Source: Aphis gossypii
Taxonomy: Eukaryota > Arthropoda > Insecta > Hemiptera > Aphididae
Length of the DNA: 64,000 nt
NCBI RefSeq assembly: GCF_020184175.1
Contig: NC_065530.1
Location: 74,749,260 to 74,813,259, forward strand
Direction: 5' to 3'
Shown here: piece by piece, positions 1 through 13,771 of the stretch
Layout: every line of letters begins with the position of its first letter
Position numbering within the stretch: position 1 is the first letter of the stretch
Notes under the pieces: generated by a model
Seen by the model: only the letters and a program-made list of their open reading frames with translations
What the model was told of the DNA's origin: nothing
Databases searched by the model: none
Made by a program: the position numbers and the translations under genes

Positions 1-3000
1 ATTTAATAATGTTGTATAAATTATAATTGATATTAAATAACTAATTAATGTTTAAAATATCTAAATCATACGTTTTATTATACCTTAGGGTATACCACGG
101 TTGACGTAAACATACCTATTTCAGTTATAAAAATATTAAAATGTTTAAGAACTTTTGGTAAAATATTTTTTGAGTAAGTACTGTTAATTATTACGCAAAT
201 TATACTATAGAGATATCGCAAAGCTCTTTATTTAAGTTTAAGCATTTTAACAAAAACCAATTATTAAACTATTTTATACATTTTTATTCAAATGGCCCGT
301 CAAAAAGCTTTTTTGAAAACCTCTATAATATTGAATAATGAATTATTTTATTGGAATACAGTTTCAGATACGGCTTTCAAGAAATACAATGTATTCACAT
401 TCATATTGAATTTTTAATTATTTCTTTAATATAACTATGTTATACAAATATAATAATACAAGTTTACACACTATGTACTTATGATTTTGCACTCAAGTTT
501 TTGATTAAATTTAAAAAAAGTTGTACAATTTATACATTAAATTAAAATATTATTTATTTGTATATAAATGATATGTATATTATAAATACAAAAATAAGTA
601 CAACATAATGGAAATTAATGACAACTAACATATTTAGGAATGTGAACATATTTTTCAAAACATAGGTAATATTTTCTGTTTAATGAACAATTTTATTTCG
701 GGTTTAGTAACAGGCCATATTTTTAATAATATTTATATATTTACATTTGATATTACTGAGTATTTGTTAACAAGATTAAATACAGCAGTACCAAAGGACT
801 TTAATCTTTATTATGCTAGTAAGATGGGCGCTTCTCGCTCCATACTTTATATTATAGCTTTTAAAGCTACGGTATTAAAGTATTGGTATAAAAGTAATAA
901 ATAAATATGTATGTATATTGTTTATTTAATAAGTTTATAGGGATAACAGTACACTAGGTATATAAATAACACGATTTACAGAAACTTAATAATGAACTAA
1001 TAATGTTTTCATTGTTTTAATTATACGTTAATATAGTTATGTACAAAATGTATATATATATATTATATATAGGTACTATAATATAGAAGAATAAATAAAA
1101 AATAAATATAAAATATCTTATTTGATCATAAATAGTATGTGTTTTTATTTTTATTTTAACGGACAATAAATTGTTGCTTCGTAAAAAAAAATATCATTGA
1201 TCTTGATTCAAACTTTCAGCTACCTAAATTCTATATTATTCGAACTTTCGGAATTGTTTGTATTGATTTATTTGTACAAAAATAAATATTTTATAAAATT
1301 ATGAACAAACTGTGTTTAAAACGTTCGGACAATTTATTGATTAAAAGATCATTAAATATGAAATAACAACTTAAATAATTAAAATAGTTCAATCAGATAA
1401 TTTGGTCAATCGCAGTAATTTAAAAGTATTATTCACATTTCATAAATTAATAAGAGCAATTTGAATCACTTACTTAGTTTGTAAATTTGGAATAGTCAAG
1501 GAGTTTTCTGTAATACACGTATAAGCTTGAACATTTATAAAAATATTCTAAATTTAATAAAAAAAATTAAAAGTAATTCTTGATCGTACAAAAAGGTGAT
1601 TTAGGTTGCTAAAAAGCGTTATTTTATTGTCTATTTTGTTAGAACTGATTACAAGATTTAGATGCGGTTGCGGGAAAAAAAAATGCCAACAGAAAACTAA
1701 TGTATCATTGTATAACTTTTTTTCAGAATTTAAAATGTTTTTCATCAATTCTTCCAGGCTATTAACTATTTTTATGTTAAATGCAGAGTTGATATTTTAG
1801 TATAACCGGATAAACCTAGTGTATATTGTGTACGAAAATATTAAATTTATATTGTACAAATGTACAATGATTAATTAATTAATCGATTAAATTAATTAGG
1901 TATACCTATCTATCTATAAAGTGGTTTGCGAGATCAGTCTAGAATCTCAACAACTGTTAATTATTTATAACAAGGATTGAGGAATATGGTAAACCAGTAT
2001 TAGCCGTGTTCATAATATACCTGTACCTATGTCTGCGCTGTATCCGTTTATTTTTCCCTTCAAGCCAACGGCGCTCGAGTTTAATTCCGTAGTTGTGGCG
2101 ATTAATTAATAGTACAAAAGCCGCCGCTAACACCTTCATTGAATCCTCGTTTCTAGTTAATACCCGTTATTGAATTACAACATAATATCATACATCTAAC
2201 ACAACGGACGTTATAACCGCAAAACCAAAATTACGAATATGATACTATATAATAAGTACACTTATCCCTACGCCTTAGAATTTGAATAGCGATTATCATA
2301 ACTGTCGCAATACAAGAAGGGCGTTTTATTTTTCCTATAGCAAACAGTCTCTACTCTCTAGTATTTTATAAAATATCAAATTAATAATTTATAGAAAATT
2401 TGGATGTATCATAATATCACATCAAGTCGTGGTTTATAGTTAATATTTAATATGATAGCGGTATAGTCACGCTAAAATATTTATAACTCAAACAGCAAAA
2501 TGACAAATGCTAAAAGACATTCTAGTCTCTAGCAAGATGGAAAAATATGTATTTTTATAAATTATTAAGCCCGGTTTGAATAAATTCCAAATAACGTGTC
2601 GCTTTTTTTAGCTGTCTTATCGAGTATTGCATTATTTGATATGGTTTCAAACGAAAAACATTTCGGTTACTCAAATATTTTATGTTAAGCGAGGGTGCGT
2701 GTCAACTTCTATATGTGTTACCTAATTCATAACGAATCAACAAACTAGACACAAAAATAATCAATTATTGAGTACGGCGATGGAATTAAAAAAATTATGT
2801 TTTTATATCACTAACAGGTAAAAATCTTAAAATAACCGTATGCAAGCATTGTAGTGTTCATTAGTTTATAAAATTATGTGATCTATAAATACGAATTCAA
2901 GCAAAATTTTGATTTTTACTTGACATGTTGTTAGACAAGTTAATATTAAAACAATACTAACTGCTTTAAGTGCAACACGTAAATACTAGTATACTGTTGC

Positions 3001-3663
3001 TTAGTAATAGAAAATCGGATCCTAAGCATCCAAAAAAACCAATTACTGCGAGAGACGGATATGAGGCTTTAAATTTAAAATGTTCTCTTAGAGAAGCTTA
3101 AATTATTACTTTAGAGATATCAGTGGTGAAACTCGAAATAGATGCCCACCACACGTATTATTCACTTATACCGAATACACGAGTGACTAAAAAAAAATAC
3201 CGAACATAAATAAATTTATAACCAGTGTCAAAAAAATATATTTTTGTAAAACAAATACATTAGGTGGAATATTTTATCCACTTTAATGGTACGAATATCT
3301 ACTTAAAAAAATAAATTAAACCATTTATACGAAACTTATGTTGATATCTACGTGTAATGTGTTTCATATAAACATAATTTCTCAAGTGGTGAAATAAAAT
3401 TAGATGTGTGTATATATATATATATATATGTAAAAAGACACAAAAAATAATCATATTATTCTTAGAAGAATAAAGAAAATTAAATTGGACTCATAAAAGC
3501 TAACCGATAGAAACCATTATAATATAAGAAGATGATTTTTATTAAATACATAGGACATAAGTACTACTTATTATTTCAAACAGTTAGAAAATAAATTCCA
3601 AATCCTTAGTCACGTAGTATTATATAAATGTTTATTAATAGCAAATGTTCAAATTCATTTTAG
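1..3663. other. AT-rich non-coding stretch upstream of prohormone-4 exon
   Basis: No exon can be supported here. The stretch is strongly AT-rich with stops in all frames, and it is most simply read as the intron before the first visible prohormone-4 exon. A somewhat GC-richer island lies at about 1950-2330. A coding block for the IDLSRF-type peptide and its signal peptide was looked for on the + strand and not found, so that exon probably lies upstream of the window. A TA dinucleotide run lies at about 3409-3429. Confidence 0.5.
3409..3429. repeat. TA dinucleotide microsatellite
   Basis: About ten TA units in a row, in non-coding sequence. Confidence 0.85.
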
Positions 3664-6600
3664 GAGAACCATGCCACCCATATGAACCATTCAAATGTCC
3701 TGGAAACGGCGCTTGTATTTCCATTCAATATTTATGTGACGGAGCACCTGATTGTCCAGATGGTTATGATGAAGATGCCAGACTCTGCACTGCAGGTATA
3801 ACTGCTATATATTTGCTTAACGTACATTTTAAACAGATTAATTCATGTATTAAAATTTTTTTGAAGCATATTACAAGAATTTTATCATAGATCCTCTATT
3901 TATTAAATGCATTTTTTTTTCATTTAATATATTAAGTTATTTTTTTTTGTACGTATATACTATATAATATTTGATGAAATATTAATATTAACTGATTAAT
4001 ACGATATACTTACGTATTTCACAAAATAATAAACAATAACTGCAAAGTTTCTTAATCTTTTAATGTATAGTAATTTACTTAATTATATTATCTCTTATAA
4101 TATGCTTAGTAATTGCTGCAAGTATTAACATGACCAAATAGTTTATGATATATAAATATACTTTAATTCCATTTTACACCTATTTTTGTTATGAGTTATA
4201 TTTTCTAATAAACTAATTAACTTACAACTGGTTTTAATTTTTGATTAATTCAAGCAAAATAAACTTTCTACTTTAATGAGGTCAATAAATTATATGATTT
4301 AAGTACATGCATGTGTATCGTACTCAATGTCAACTAATTTACTGAAACGTCTACTACATACTATGTAGGTACACAACAGTTATTATTTATGCTTAATTTG
4401 CTACTTAATAATGTTATATGAATAGGTAACCTTAATAAATAATTATAAATTTCACTTTGAATAAACTTCATTTTATCTTCTGAAATCTAAATTATTTGAG
4501 AAAAAATATTTTTAATATAAATTAATTATTGAAAACCTTTATATCATAAGATATAAAGGTTCAAAATATTTATTAGCTTGTAATTATACTTACGACAGGA
4601 AATTTCAATACAAATTGGTTAATATTATGGAAGCTTAATAAATATTTAAGAAATCTTTGATATCTGTAAAAATATGACTGATAAAAAGATCAAGCTATAT
4701 CAGAATAATTTGAAATATCATTCTGTAAAATAACATGCGATTAGAATAATTTTTTTTTTTGTTATTATACGACATTCAATAAATTGCTTTAAATTAAATA
4801 TAATATATATTATTTTAAAACTTATTTAATTATATACGTTTTGTGAAAAATATAAATTTACATAATTCAGTGCTCATTTTTTTTATAATTGAAGATTCCA
4901 AAAAAAAAATTGTGCGATTCCAACTTATACTCTTGGTAAACAATTATTGGTACAACACAGTTTAATAATGGAGTTAATAGCTTAGATCAAATATTGTTTT
5001 AGTTACAATAAGTCTAATTATATGATAAAAAATATAATTATGGATTTAAATCAAAAATCATTAACACAATATAGACTATAGACGATTTATATAGGTAATT
5101 AAAAATATAAATTAACAGCTTACAAGCGTCTAGCATTATTTTATTATACTAGATTAGATAAAAACAAAAAAATCATTGTTATTCAACATCAGTTTAACTT
5201 TAATAAAATCTTTTGTTATTTTTAAATATTTATTTAATGATAATATTATTTTTACTAATTAACTGTATTCTTCCCTCTTAGGGTGTTTTTTATTTTTATT
5301 TGATTTAATAAATATTATTATTATAGTTATTAGGATTTCATAAGATTAAATTTAAAAATTTAAACATAGTATAAAATTAAAAAGTAATACAAATTTTAGT
5401 TGGTTAATTAAATATGATTTAAAAAACCTTTTAACCTTTTTAGTTGTTTTATATTATTTAGATATCACGATAATATGATTTTATACGATTTTCAGCTAAA
5501 CGACCACCAGTTGAAGAAACCGCAAGTTTTTTACAGTCACTTTTAGCTAGTCATGGACCAAACTACTTGGAAAAATTATTTGGCAGCAAAGCCAGGGACG
5601 CTTTGGAACCATTAGGAGGCGTCGAAAAAGTTGCAATCACTCTTTCTGGTACGTAATAATATAATCTAAAGTCAATTTATCTCAATGAAGTGTCTATTTA
5701 GTTGATTTAAATTTTTTAATTATGAAAAAATATATATTATATTTTATATTTATGAGTTTATGATAATGAAGTTCAAGGAAATATTTTTAAAATGTAAGTA
5801 CTAGGTATGCTTATTTTATTTGATATTATATATTGAGAATTATTACCTAAAAATTCATGTGATATTGCATGATACTTCAATATTTTTGTAACTCTGACAA
5901 TCAATACGTTTTGTTTTAGTAATTTCGTACTTATATTTTTTATTAAATTCTAATGTTTATTAGCATTAACCGAGTATTTTTAGTATAACTTATAAAATTA
6001 TTTTATTTGCAATGTCAATACTCAACTAGTTAAATTAAAACAATAATAAATATAATTAAATTAATTTAGTACCTAAATTAACAATGAAACTGGAAAATAT
6101 TTCCCAGCACAAATTCTTATGTCAAATGTGTGCATCACCGTATCTAAACTATTATAAATAAAATTTTATTATCTATAATATTTGATACCAGTCACTAGTA
6201 TGGTTTTGTTCATATTAACGTAACTATGCAATCTATAACATTCTTATTATTAGTTTTTAATATTTATTTAAAACAATGAAAAATCATTGAAAGTTCAATA
6301 TAATAATACATATAAATAAGCTTTGGAAAAATTGTTACAGGTGTATTTTTTGATTTTTGAATTACAAATTGTACAAAAAGTTTTTTTGCACCGTCTGTCT
6401 GGAATCGATCCGAGCTTCCCGTCCTGTAAGGTCACGACTCCCAGTAAAGTATTTCACATTTTGATGAAATATTCATGAGGAATTTTTATAGAATAATCTA
6501 TTCCACTTGTGATCAATTCTCCATAAGTCAAAATGCAATCAATAATACTTTTACTTCCTGAAAAAGTTTTGGCCTATAATAAAACCTAATGTAAAACTGC

Positions 6601-8595
6601 TCACTCTATTGCACTGAATAATATATAAAATACAATAGTTTATGAAGGTATGATCGACTATACTAAAAAAATCAAAACGATTTGTCGGGTCGCTGTTTTT
6701 GAATAATAGAATAGCTCAACAAATAGCAATCACATCTATCTATGATACATTGAACACATATGGTTAGATAGGTACTTTATACAAAGTACAGGTACATGAT
6801 ATTGTATAATGTATAATATAAAACTTTATTCTAGTTAAACTCGTGATTTGAACTTCTTAGTAGTTTTTGGTTAACTCACAATTGTGAAAAAATATAACCA
6901 ATAATGCTTTTTTTACCTATTTATTTTGACTGTTTTTGATAAATTAAGTTTTTTTCATTATTGTTTTACGGATGAAATTTTTGTTTCCCAGTTCAAACTA
7001 TCCCAATTTTTACACCAAGATTTTAACAATACAAATATATAGGTGACTATTTCACTAACTAAATGTTAAAACTTATTAATCTTTGGTAAATAGTATTCTA
7101 GTCTGACATTTTTAGAAAACATCTTCTTTTGCCTCAAATGTTGTAGTATATTATTTTTCTTCAATTTTCCACAAAACAGTTAGCGTTCTAAAATTGATTT
7201 GCTCGTTGTATTGTTTTAGTACACCCGCGATGATTATTCTATAGATCTTATCTCGTTAATTATTGTAATTGTGATGTTTTATTTGGAACTAATAAAGTTA
7301 AAAAATAAATAAACAAAAATAATTGACAAGATTAGATCTATTTGGTTTAATTGTATTCAGAAATTTACCGAGATCATCAACATCAATAGATTTTAAATTT
7401 TTGTTTAAAACACTGTCTTTTAATCATTTTTATCAAAAATGTAAACACGGTATTTAGTACAAGTCCAGATAAATAGTGATAATCAATTTCAAAATGTATT
7501 ATGTATATAAAAAATGTGTTGACCTAGGAAAGTAGCTAAGCCGTTTTTATGGTTTAAAATTTTTAATTCATGAAGAAGTAGAATATGCGTTTTTAGAGTT
7601 GATGAACCACAGTAGAAAAAGATGAAAAAAGAATAACCAAAAAAATAAAAAGACAAATTATTAATATAAATTTATTAAAATATTTAGAATAAGATGGTTA
7701 ACATTCCAGGAATTGACATCTATAGGAAACTTATTACGACTTATTGTTCATAAAATTATAATTTAAAACTACTTATGAATTTCAATATTTTAATAGCACA
7801 ATCTATTTATAAATATAGTATATAAATGTATCATAACTTGTTTTTATGATATAGGTATTATATTACTTCTATAGTTTTATTATTCGTTACACTTAAATTG
7901 TCAGTTTAAAAAAATTCAACGTGTGAATATTATAAGTTTTATGGAATCGTTTCACGTAAATTCTTTACCAATTGCGTACAAGTTTTTTTCGGTATAAGTT
8001 GTAAGTTCTTTGTAAATTTGATGTATCTATTCTCAATCGTTTGTCCAAAAAAATGTAAGGTTCATTTGACAGCCGAAAATCTCTTTTATATCCAAAGACT
8101 TCAGGGGTAATACTAGGGATTATACTATATATCAGGTATGACCAAAGAATCGATCGCGACGTAAATTTTGATTATTAACAACCTTTTTTTTTCGATTGAT
8201 CGTAACAACCTAAAATATTCAGAGGCAAACATAATATCATTTTGGTACAATAATTTAACTATAATATATATTTTGTTATAGATTGAACAAATTATTATTA
8301 TTATTTTTTCTTTTTTAATTAAAATAAAAACATATTAGTTATATAATGAAGTATAATTTAATATGGATGAATGTATTATAATGTGTATGTTATGTTTATA
8401 GAATCACAAACAATCGAGGACTTCGGTGCCGCTCTCCATCTAATGAGATCTGACTTGGAGCATTTGCGTTCGGTGTTCATCGCCGTTGAGAATGGTGACA
8501 TCGGCATGTTAAAGAGCCTGGGTATCAAAGATTCTGAACTAGGCGATGTGAAGTTTTTCCTCGAAAAGCTAGTCAACACCGGTTTTCTAGATTAA
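3664..8595 (+). CDS. Prohormone-4 / IDLSRF-like peptide precursor, 3' coding exons (5' partial)
   Basis: Three exons are visible: 3664-3795, 5496-5648 and 8402-8595 (stop TAA). All have AG/GT borders and matching phases. The first encodes one LDL-receptor class A module with six cysteines (positions 3, 11, 17, 24, 30, 41 of the exon product) and the acidic calcium-site segment CDGAPDCPDGYDED. Across the 3795/5496 junction the protein reads TA-AKRPPVEE, giving a dibasic KR processing site. The last two exons encode a conserved leucine-rich C-terminal region ending in KLVNTGFLD. This module order matches insect prohormone-4, a secreted neuropeptide precursor whose N-terminal part carries the IDLSRF-type peptide. 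That part and the signal peptide are missing here, and the first visible exon begins within a codon, so the gene must continue upstream. An AATAAA lies at 8602-8607, only a few bases after the stop. The assignment is by remembered family similarity; the exon structure is directly visible. Confidence 0.88.
3796..5495 (+). other. Prohormone-4 intron
   Basis: AT-rich intron with GT start and a TTTTCAG acceptor. A 12-bp perfect stem (AACCTTTATATC and its complement, 4-base loop) lies at about 4536-4562. No gene or recognisable mobile element is seen. Confidence 0.7.
5649..8401 (+). other. Prohormone-4 intron
   Basis: AT-rich intron running from GTACGT to a TTTATAG acceptor. The only compositional outlier is about 6388-6450, a GC-richer patch that on the - strand contains GGATCGATTCC, similar to a tRNA B-box; a SINE fragment is possible but weak. 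Otherwise nothing is recognised. Confidence 0.65.
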
Positions 8596-9477
8596 TTTAC
8601 TAATAAAATATCGGATTTGTATACAATTATAATATCCTCTGTAATTTTCTATTCCTATTTATATTATTACCTACATAGGTACGAATATCCATCCAAAATT
8701 AAAAAAAAAACAATTATTATTTCGTCCACTCCCATCATCCAAAATTCCGTATCCTAGGCATAACTTCCTCAATTATTTTCAGTCAATTAAAACAAACTAT
8801 AATACTATACTATTTTAATCGTATACATTCGGTTTTGAATCACAATACATATCAAACATAAAGCTAACACTATACATATCATATAATGTACAACTTTAAA
8901 CATATCTTTTTAATATCAAACGTTTATTATTATTATTATTATTACTATTAATATTATCTAGTTATACAAAATGTATTACATTAAAAATATATCATTATAA
9001 ATATGTGTTGAATATATCATTTGTCTTAACAGCGCGTGCCCGATGAGCCATTTACATGTTTGTTACGTTTAGTTTTTTTTTTTTTTTTAATAATGCAATT
9101 GTATACCCGGTTTTGCTTATTTACTATCGTATAACTTTTTTCATAATAATTATTAATACATTTTAATCTTAACTTCTTAATAACGTTTAACGGCCAGACT
9201 CCAAAATTCAATTACGGATAAAAACATATTTATTATACCTGTCCAACTTAAATACGTGATGTATTGGTAATAACCAACACGCCGATTATTTTAAAGCGTT
9301 TAAAGCGCCTGTACTTTTACATTGTTTGTCTTATAGATATCAGTGTTTACTTTCAAATTTAATTATTATTACATTTTTAATATTCATTCTTACATTATTT
9401 AAGGTACATTGCAGTAGTAATAATTACATTTTTATATTCCCGTTTCATATCTTATAATAATACCGGTATATAATTCA
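8596..9477. other. Prohormone-4 3' UTR and intergenic AT-rich DNA
   Basis: Sequence after the prohormone-4 stop codon. It contains an AATAAA at 8602-8607 and an ATT run near 8925-8945. No further gene is seen. Confidence 0.5.
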
Positions 9478-9801
9478 CAGGGTGTTTCAGCTATATAATA
9501 TAATAAAAGAGTATATTTTAGATGGACATAAGAAAAATATTATTTATGTGTTTGATGCGAAATTCGCTCAGCATCACAAAGAAGAGAAAAAAACTGCAAA
9601 TATAATTTTGAATTATAGACAAGTACTTAGTATAATATTTTATCGACAACATGCAATTACTATTTTATCTTCTATAAATATATGAATGTTTTTGACGTAA
9701 GATTAGATTTTCGTCTGAAGATTATACTAATGGAATATTTGCGATAAAAAAACCAATTGACTTTCATACTTACAAACGAATATAATCTCTGAAACACGCT
9801 G
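9478..9801. mobile_element. Possible MITE with 13-bp inverted termini
   Basis: The left end reads CAGGGTGTTTCAG. The right end is the complement of CAGCGTGTTTCAG, so 12 of 13 bases match. The interior (324 bp in total) is AT-rich with no convincing protein; the 67-codon open frame inside it is not recognised. A target-site duplication is not obvious, so the superfamily is left open. Confidence 0.45.
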
Positions 9802-11396
9802 TAAACGATTCCACTGTACCACCATATCCTATATAGGTACTTTTATCGTCTGTAACACTACTTTTTTTATTGTAATTTCTTTTTGTAATGCTCATTTGGC
9901 ACATCATTTTCAGTAGAACACCAAAAAATAAAAAAAAAAAAACCATAGTGTTTATGAATTATTTATACTCGTGATGAACTTTGATACATTCACCATCTAA
10001 ATGTAATAATTATAGGATAATTTATTGAGTGAGGTAAAAAGTATATATTTTCATAGTATATAAAACAACGATAACGACCTTAAACTGACACGACACACAT
10101 ATCATTTGAATACAATATATTTTTTACCGACTCAATAAAAGTTATAATTATTTATTTTTCTTCTTCTTTTTTTCTATACGATTTATACTATTTATTCTAT
10201 AAAATATTATAACTTTTGTTTATATCCGATACAAAACGGTATTTATAAAATATAATTACCGCATAAGGAATCTATTATATTATTATATAATCCATTAAAA
10301 ATTAAATTATTATGTACACTGTGTTATTATTTTTTAATTTATATTGATGTTATAAATTTTTAAGTTATATTCCTTTATTTTACAGGTAATGCGCGTTTTG
10401 TATACATGTTATACAAAGGGTTATAAAAGTTATTTTTCAAACAAAAATATATTATAGAATAATAAATATTTAGTTACCTATTGATTTAAGTTGAGTAGGT
10501 ATATATATGTTTATAGACTGTTCTTTTTATGGCAATAATTAAAACTCATACAATAACATTACTATAAAATGGAAACGAAATATGTGGACAATATATATTA
10601 TAGGTAGGTATGTTAATTTTTATTTGGCTTCATATCAAGGAAAATGACAAAATAAAATACAATTATATTTACCATTATTTTTTATTCTAAATTAAGTTAT
10701 AAATGTATTGTGGGTTTTGATATATTTTTTTGCCACCTTTATAGAAACATTTAAAGAGTTTTGAAGGTAATTTATAGTAGATTTAGGTCAATTTGGTACT
10801 TTTTTAGAGGATCAGAAGTAAAAAATGACAATTACTTAACAAAATAATCGAGAATAATTTTAAAAAAAACATTCCAATTTTTACCATTGATTTTGTATCA
10901 ATTAAAAAACGACTTATTTATGACCTTATATATTATGATGATGCTATAAACACTTCTGGTTGACTCTAATACATATTATTATACATTTACATGTTCAATA
11001 AATTAGATATTGGAGATGAGAATTAAATCTATACAGCTTAGCTTTAAGTATTACTTTCTAGGGACATATCATATTAAACCTTTTCGAAATACCCAACCTC
11101 TTAAGTTGAACACTGCAACCTATGCTAACCTAACCTTTTTTATTATTATTTGTCTATTTTATATTTTTCCAGAACAAAATAAGTTACACATAATATTCTA
11201 TGTGACGACCAATAATCTAAAGTAATTTTTATATTTATCATGAACATAGTCTGTTGAATATTTAAGTCTATATATTTTTATTCTTAGGTTTTTTCTAATG
11301 TGTGCAAATATTTTCTTATTACTATATTATAATCTACACAAATATGTTATCATCTTCATCACCATAATAAATAATTTCCCGGGTGATAAGTTAAAG
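9802..11396. other. Intergenic AT-rich DNA
   Basis: No supported gene. Short open frames here have intergenic composition and no recognisable motif. Confidence 0.5.
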
Positions 11397-11553
11397 CAGA
11401 GGTTTTCAACCAGGGTGTCACAAACTTAAATTGAAGGTGCCCTGAAATTATTTGAAATAGATTTTTTATATACTCAGTATAGAGTATAGGGTGCCTCAGA
11501 ATTTTCAGAAAATAACTACGGGTACCGTGAGTAAAAAAAGTTGGAAACCTTCG
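11397..11553. mobile_element. hAT-type MITE, diverged
   Basis: The left end reads CAGAGGTTTTCAACC. The right end is the complement of CGAAGGTTTCCAAC. Flanking 8-mers AGTTAAAG (11389-11396) and AGTTAGAA (11554-11561) look like a worn target-site duplication. About 157 bp, non-coding; the ends resemble other hAT-derived elements in the window. Confidence 0.55.
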
Positions 11554-12464
11554 AGTTAGAAACTTGCTAAATGTTATCAAAAGTAGATTAAAATAAAATA
11601 TTTACCATTGAGTAATTAACACTCGGAGATTCCATCAGCTCAATTATTTTTTATTGACAGTTGTACCTACAAGTACAATAGCGTATACATAAATAAGCTA
11701 CATCTGCATAATTAAATTAATACAACATTATCGCTTGTTAGGTGCAGTAGCTATTGGTTATCAAACTTCTAAACCACATTATTCATATTCTGATCAAAGT
11801 TTTGTATTTTAGTTTTGCTTAATAAGAATAGTTGAGTGAATACTTTTCCAGTTGAAAATTAAAATTGAATCTTGAATAAAATTTAGATATTTGACTATTC
11901 TATGTAATATTATATCCTATAGCTAATAATAATATAAATGTAACATAATATGACTAGTCATCTAGACTGTTGCATTAGTTTTAAATACCCATAAAAATAT
12001 AGTATCACGTTTTGCACATAGTATTAATTTTGTTCTTAAGGTCGTGGTATTCTTTGAAAAAAAGAGAAGTAACTTATTTAAATCAGAATTTTATTTAGGT
12101 GTCTTTATATCAATTTAGTATTAAAAAATCGGCCCGTAATTGCCGTACTATACCAATATACTATACATTAGCAACTATATTAAGCGATGGATTTAAACCC
12201 AATACGGCCACATCAGAAAACATAAATCTAATTCAATAAAATTACAATCCTGCGTAAAAAACGAAAAACGAAACACCAAATCGTTGATAATAGTAAACAT
12301 TAAAAACATTTGTTAACAATTTTGACAGAAAATTATTGCTAAAACAATTTTTGATAATCTATGTGCTCTCGGAACCTCCGAGAAAACGCACCTATATTAC
12401 AAGAATATAAGATATTGTATCGATGTATTATATCCATGGTCAAATATAAATTTAGCCATAGTAA

Positions 12465-12503
<39 letters not shown>

Positions 12504-12586
12504 TGTCTACGACTGTAGTTACCATACTACTACATAATAATAATACTCTTTGAATAATACAATATATACATTTTAATATTTTAATC

Positions 12587-12762
12587 CAGTGGTTCTCAAC
12601 CTTTTTGGTTTCGTGGACTACCTAGATCTAAAATCTAGATTTAAGTAGGACTACAGACCACTTTGGGTTTTAGTTCGTTTAACTACTATACTGAAGATAT
12701 AATATTATTATATTATACGGCCGGTACCGTATTTATCGCGGACCGGCGGTTGAGAACCACTG
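12587..12762. mobile_element. hAT-type MITE, copy 1
   Basis: The 176-bp element starts CAGTGGTTCTCAACC and ends GGTTGAGAACCACTG, a perfect 15-bp inverted terminus. It is flanked by identical 8-bp duplications TTTTAATC at 12579-12586 and 12763-12770. An 8-bp duplication with CAGTGGTTCTCAACC-type ends is characteristic of hAT elements. It is non-coding and would need a transposase supplied in trans. Confidence 0.93.
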
Positions 12763-12950
12763 TTTTAATCGACTACAAGGAATAAGATATACTTCCTTTA
12801 TGTGTATTTCTTAATTGGTGCTAGACTAATCACTTTCTATAGATATTCGCTGTGACGTACACAGTACTCAACTTCACGGCTGACCAAAACTATAAAGCAA
12901 TATTATATTATATTATACATTGTTTGTCAATATTGCCACGTGATAAAATT

Positions 12951-12981
<31 letters not shown>

Positions 12982-13064
12982 TGTCTACGACTGTAGTTAC
13001 CATACTACTACATAATAATAATACTCTTTGAATAATACAATATATACATTTTAATATTTTAATC

Positions 13065-13240
13065 CAGTGGTTCTCAACCTTTTTGGTTTCGTGGACTACC
13101 TAGATCTAAAATCTAGATTTAAGTAGGACTACAGACCACTTTGGGTTTTAGTTCGTTTAACTACTATACTGAAGATATAATATTATTATATTATACGGCC
13201 GGTACGGTATTTATCGCGGACCGGCGGTTGAGAACCACTG
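13065..13240. mobile_element. hAT-type MITE, copy 2 (made by segmental duplication)
   Basis: Same 176-bp element and same flanking TTTTAATC (13057-13064 and 13241-13248) as copy 1. The identical target duplication shows it was copied with its surroundings and not inserted independently. Confidence 0.93.
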
Positions 13241-13771
13241 TTTTAATCGACTACAAGGAATAAGATATACTTCCTTTATGTGTATTTCTTAATTAGTGCT
13301 AGACTAATCACTTTCTATAGATATTCGCTGTGACGTACACAGTACTCAACTTCACGGCTGACCAAAACTATAAAGCAATATTATATTATATTATATATTG
13401 TTTGTCAATATTGCCACGTGATAAAATTTTATTATTATTTATTATCATAAAAAAATTCACAAGAAATTCTAAGCAAGTAATTTCTATCGAGGTTTGCAAC
13501 AAGTCAAACTGAAATAACGTCGGACGTGCGTCAGTCATCTACGTGAAACTCGGTTGCGCCATCAGTAACAATGTTTTACCTTAATTATACGAAGTACGGA
13601 GTTGCATATTAAACCAACGTTGCAATATTTTATATTTACGTACTGTTATTTAGAAAATGAAATTTAAAAAAATATAAACATAAAAAAAAATTAGTATATG
13701 GCGATTGATATTTAGCTAATTTCTAACCTTAGCTGTAGTTCTCATAAGCCACACATAGTTATTAGTGCTAT

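Larger units (their letters stand above)
12463..13440. repeat. Tandem segmental duplication (478-bp unit) seeded in an ATT microsatellite
   Basis: Sequence from about 12484 to 12960 recurs at 12962-13438 with an exact 478-bp offset and only a few substitutions, for example ACCGT against ACGGT near 12726/13204. Both copies start within an (ATT)n tract, the likely site of unequal exchange or slippage. Each copy carries the same hAT-type MITE. Confidence 0.93.

Noticed and set aside
9482..9685. 67-codon frame inside the 9478-9801 repeat
   Set aside because: Composition matches the AT-rich surroundings and no transposase motif is visible.
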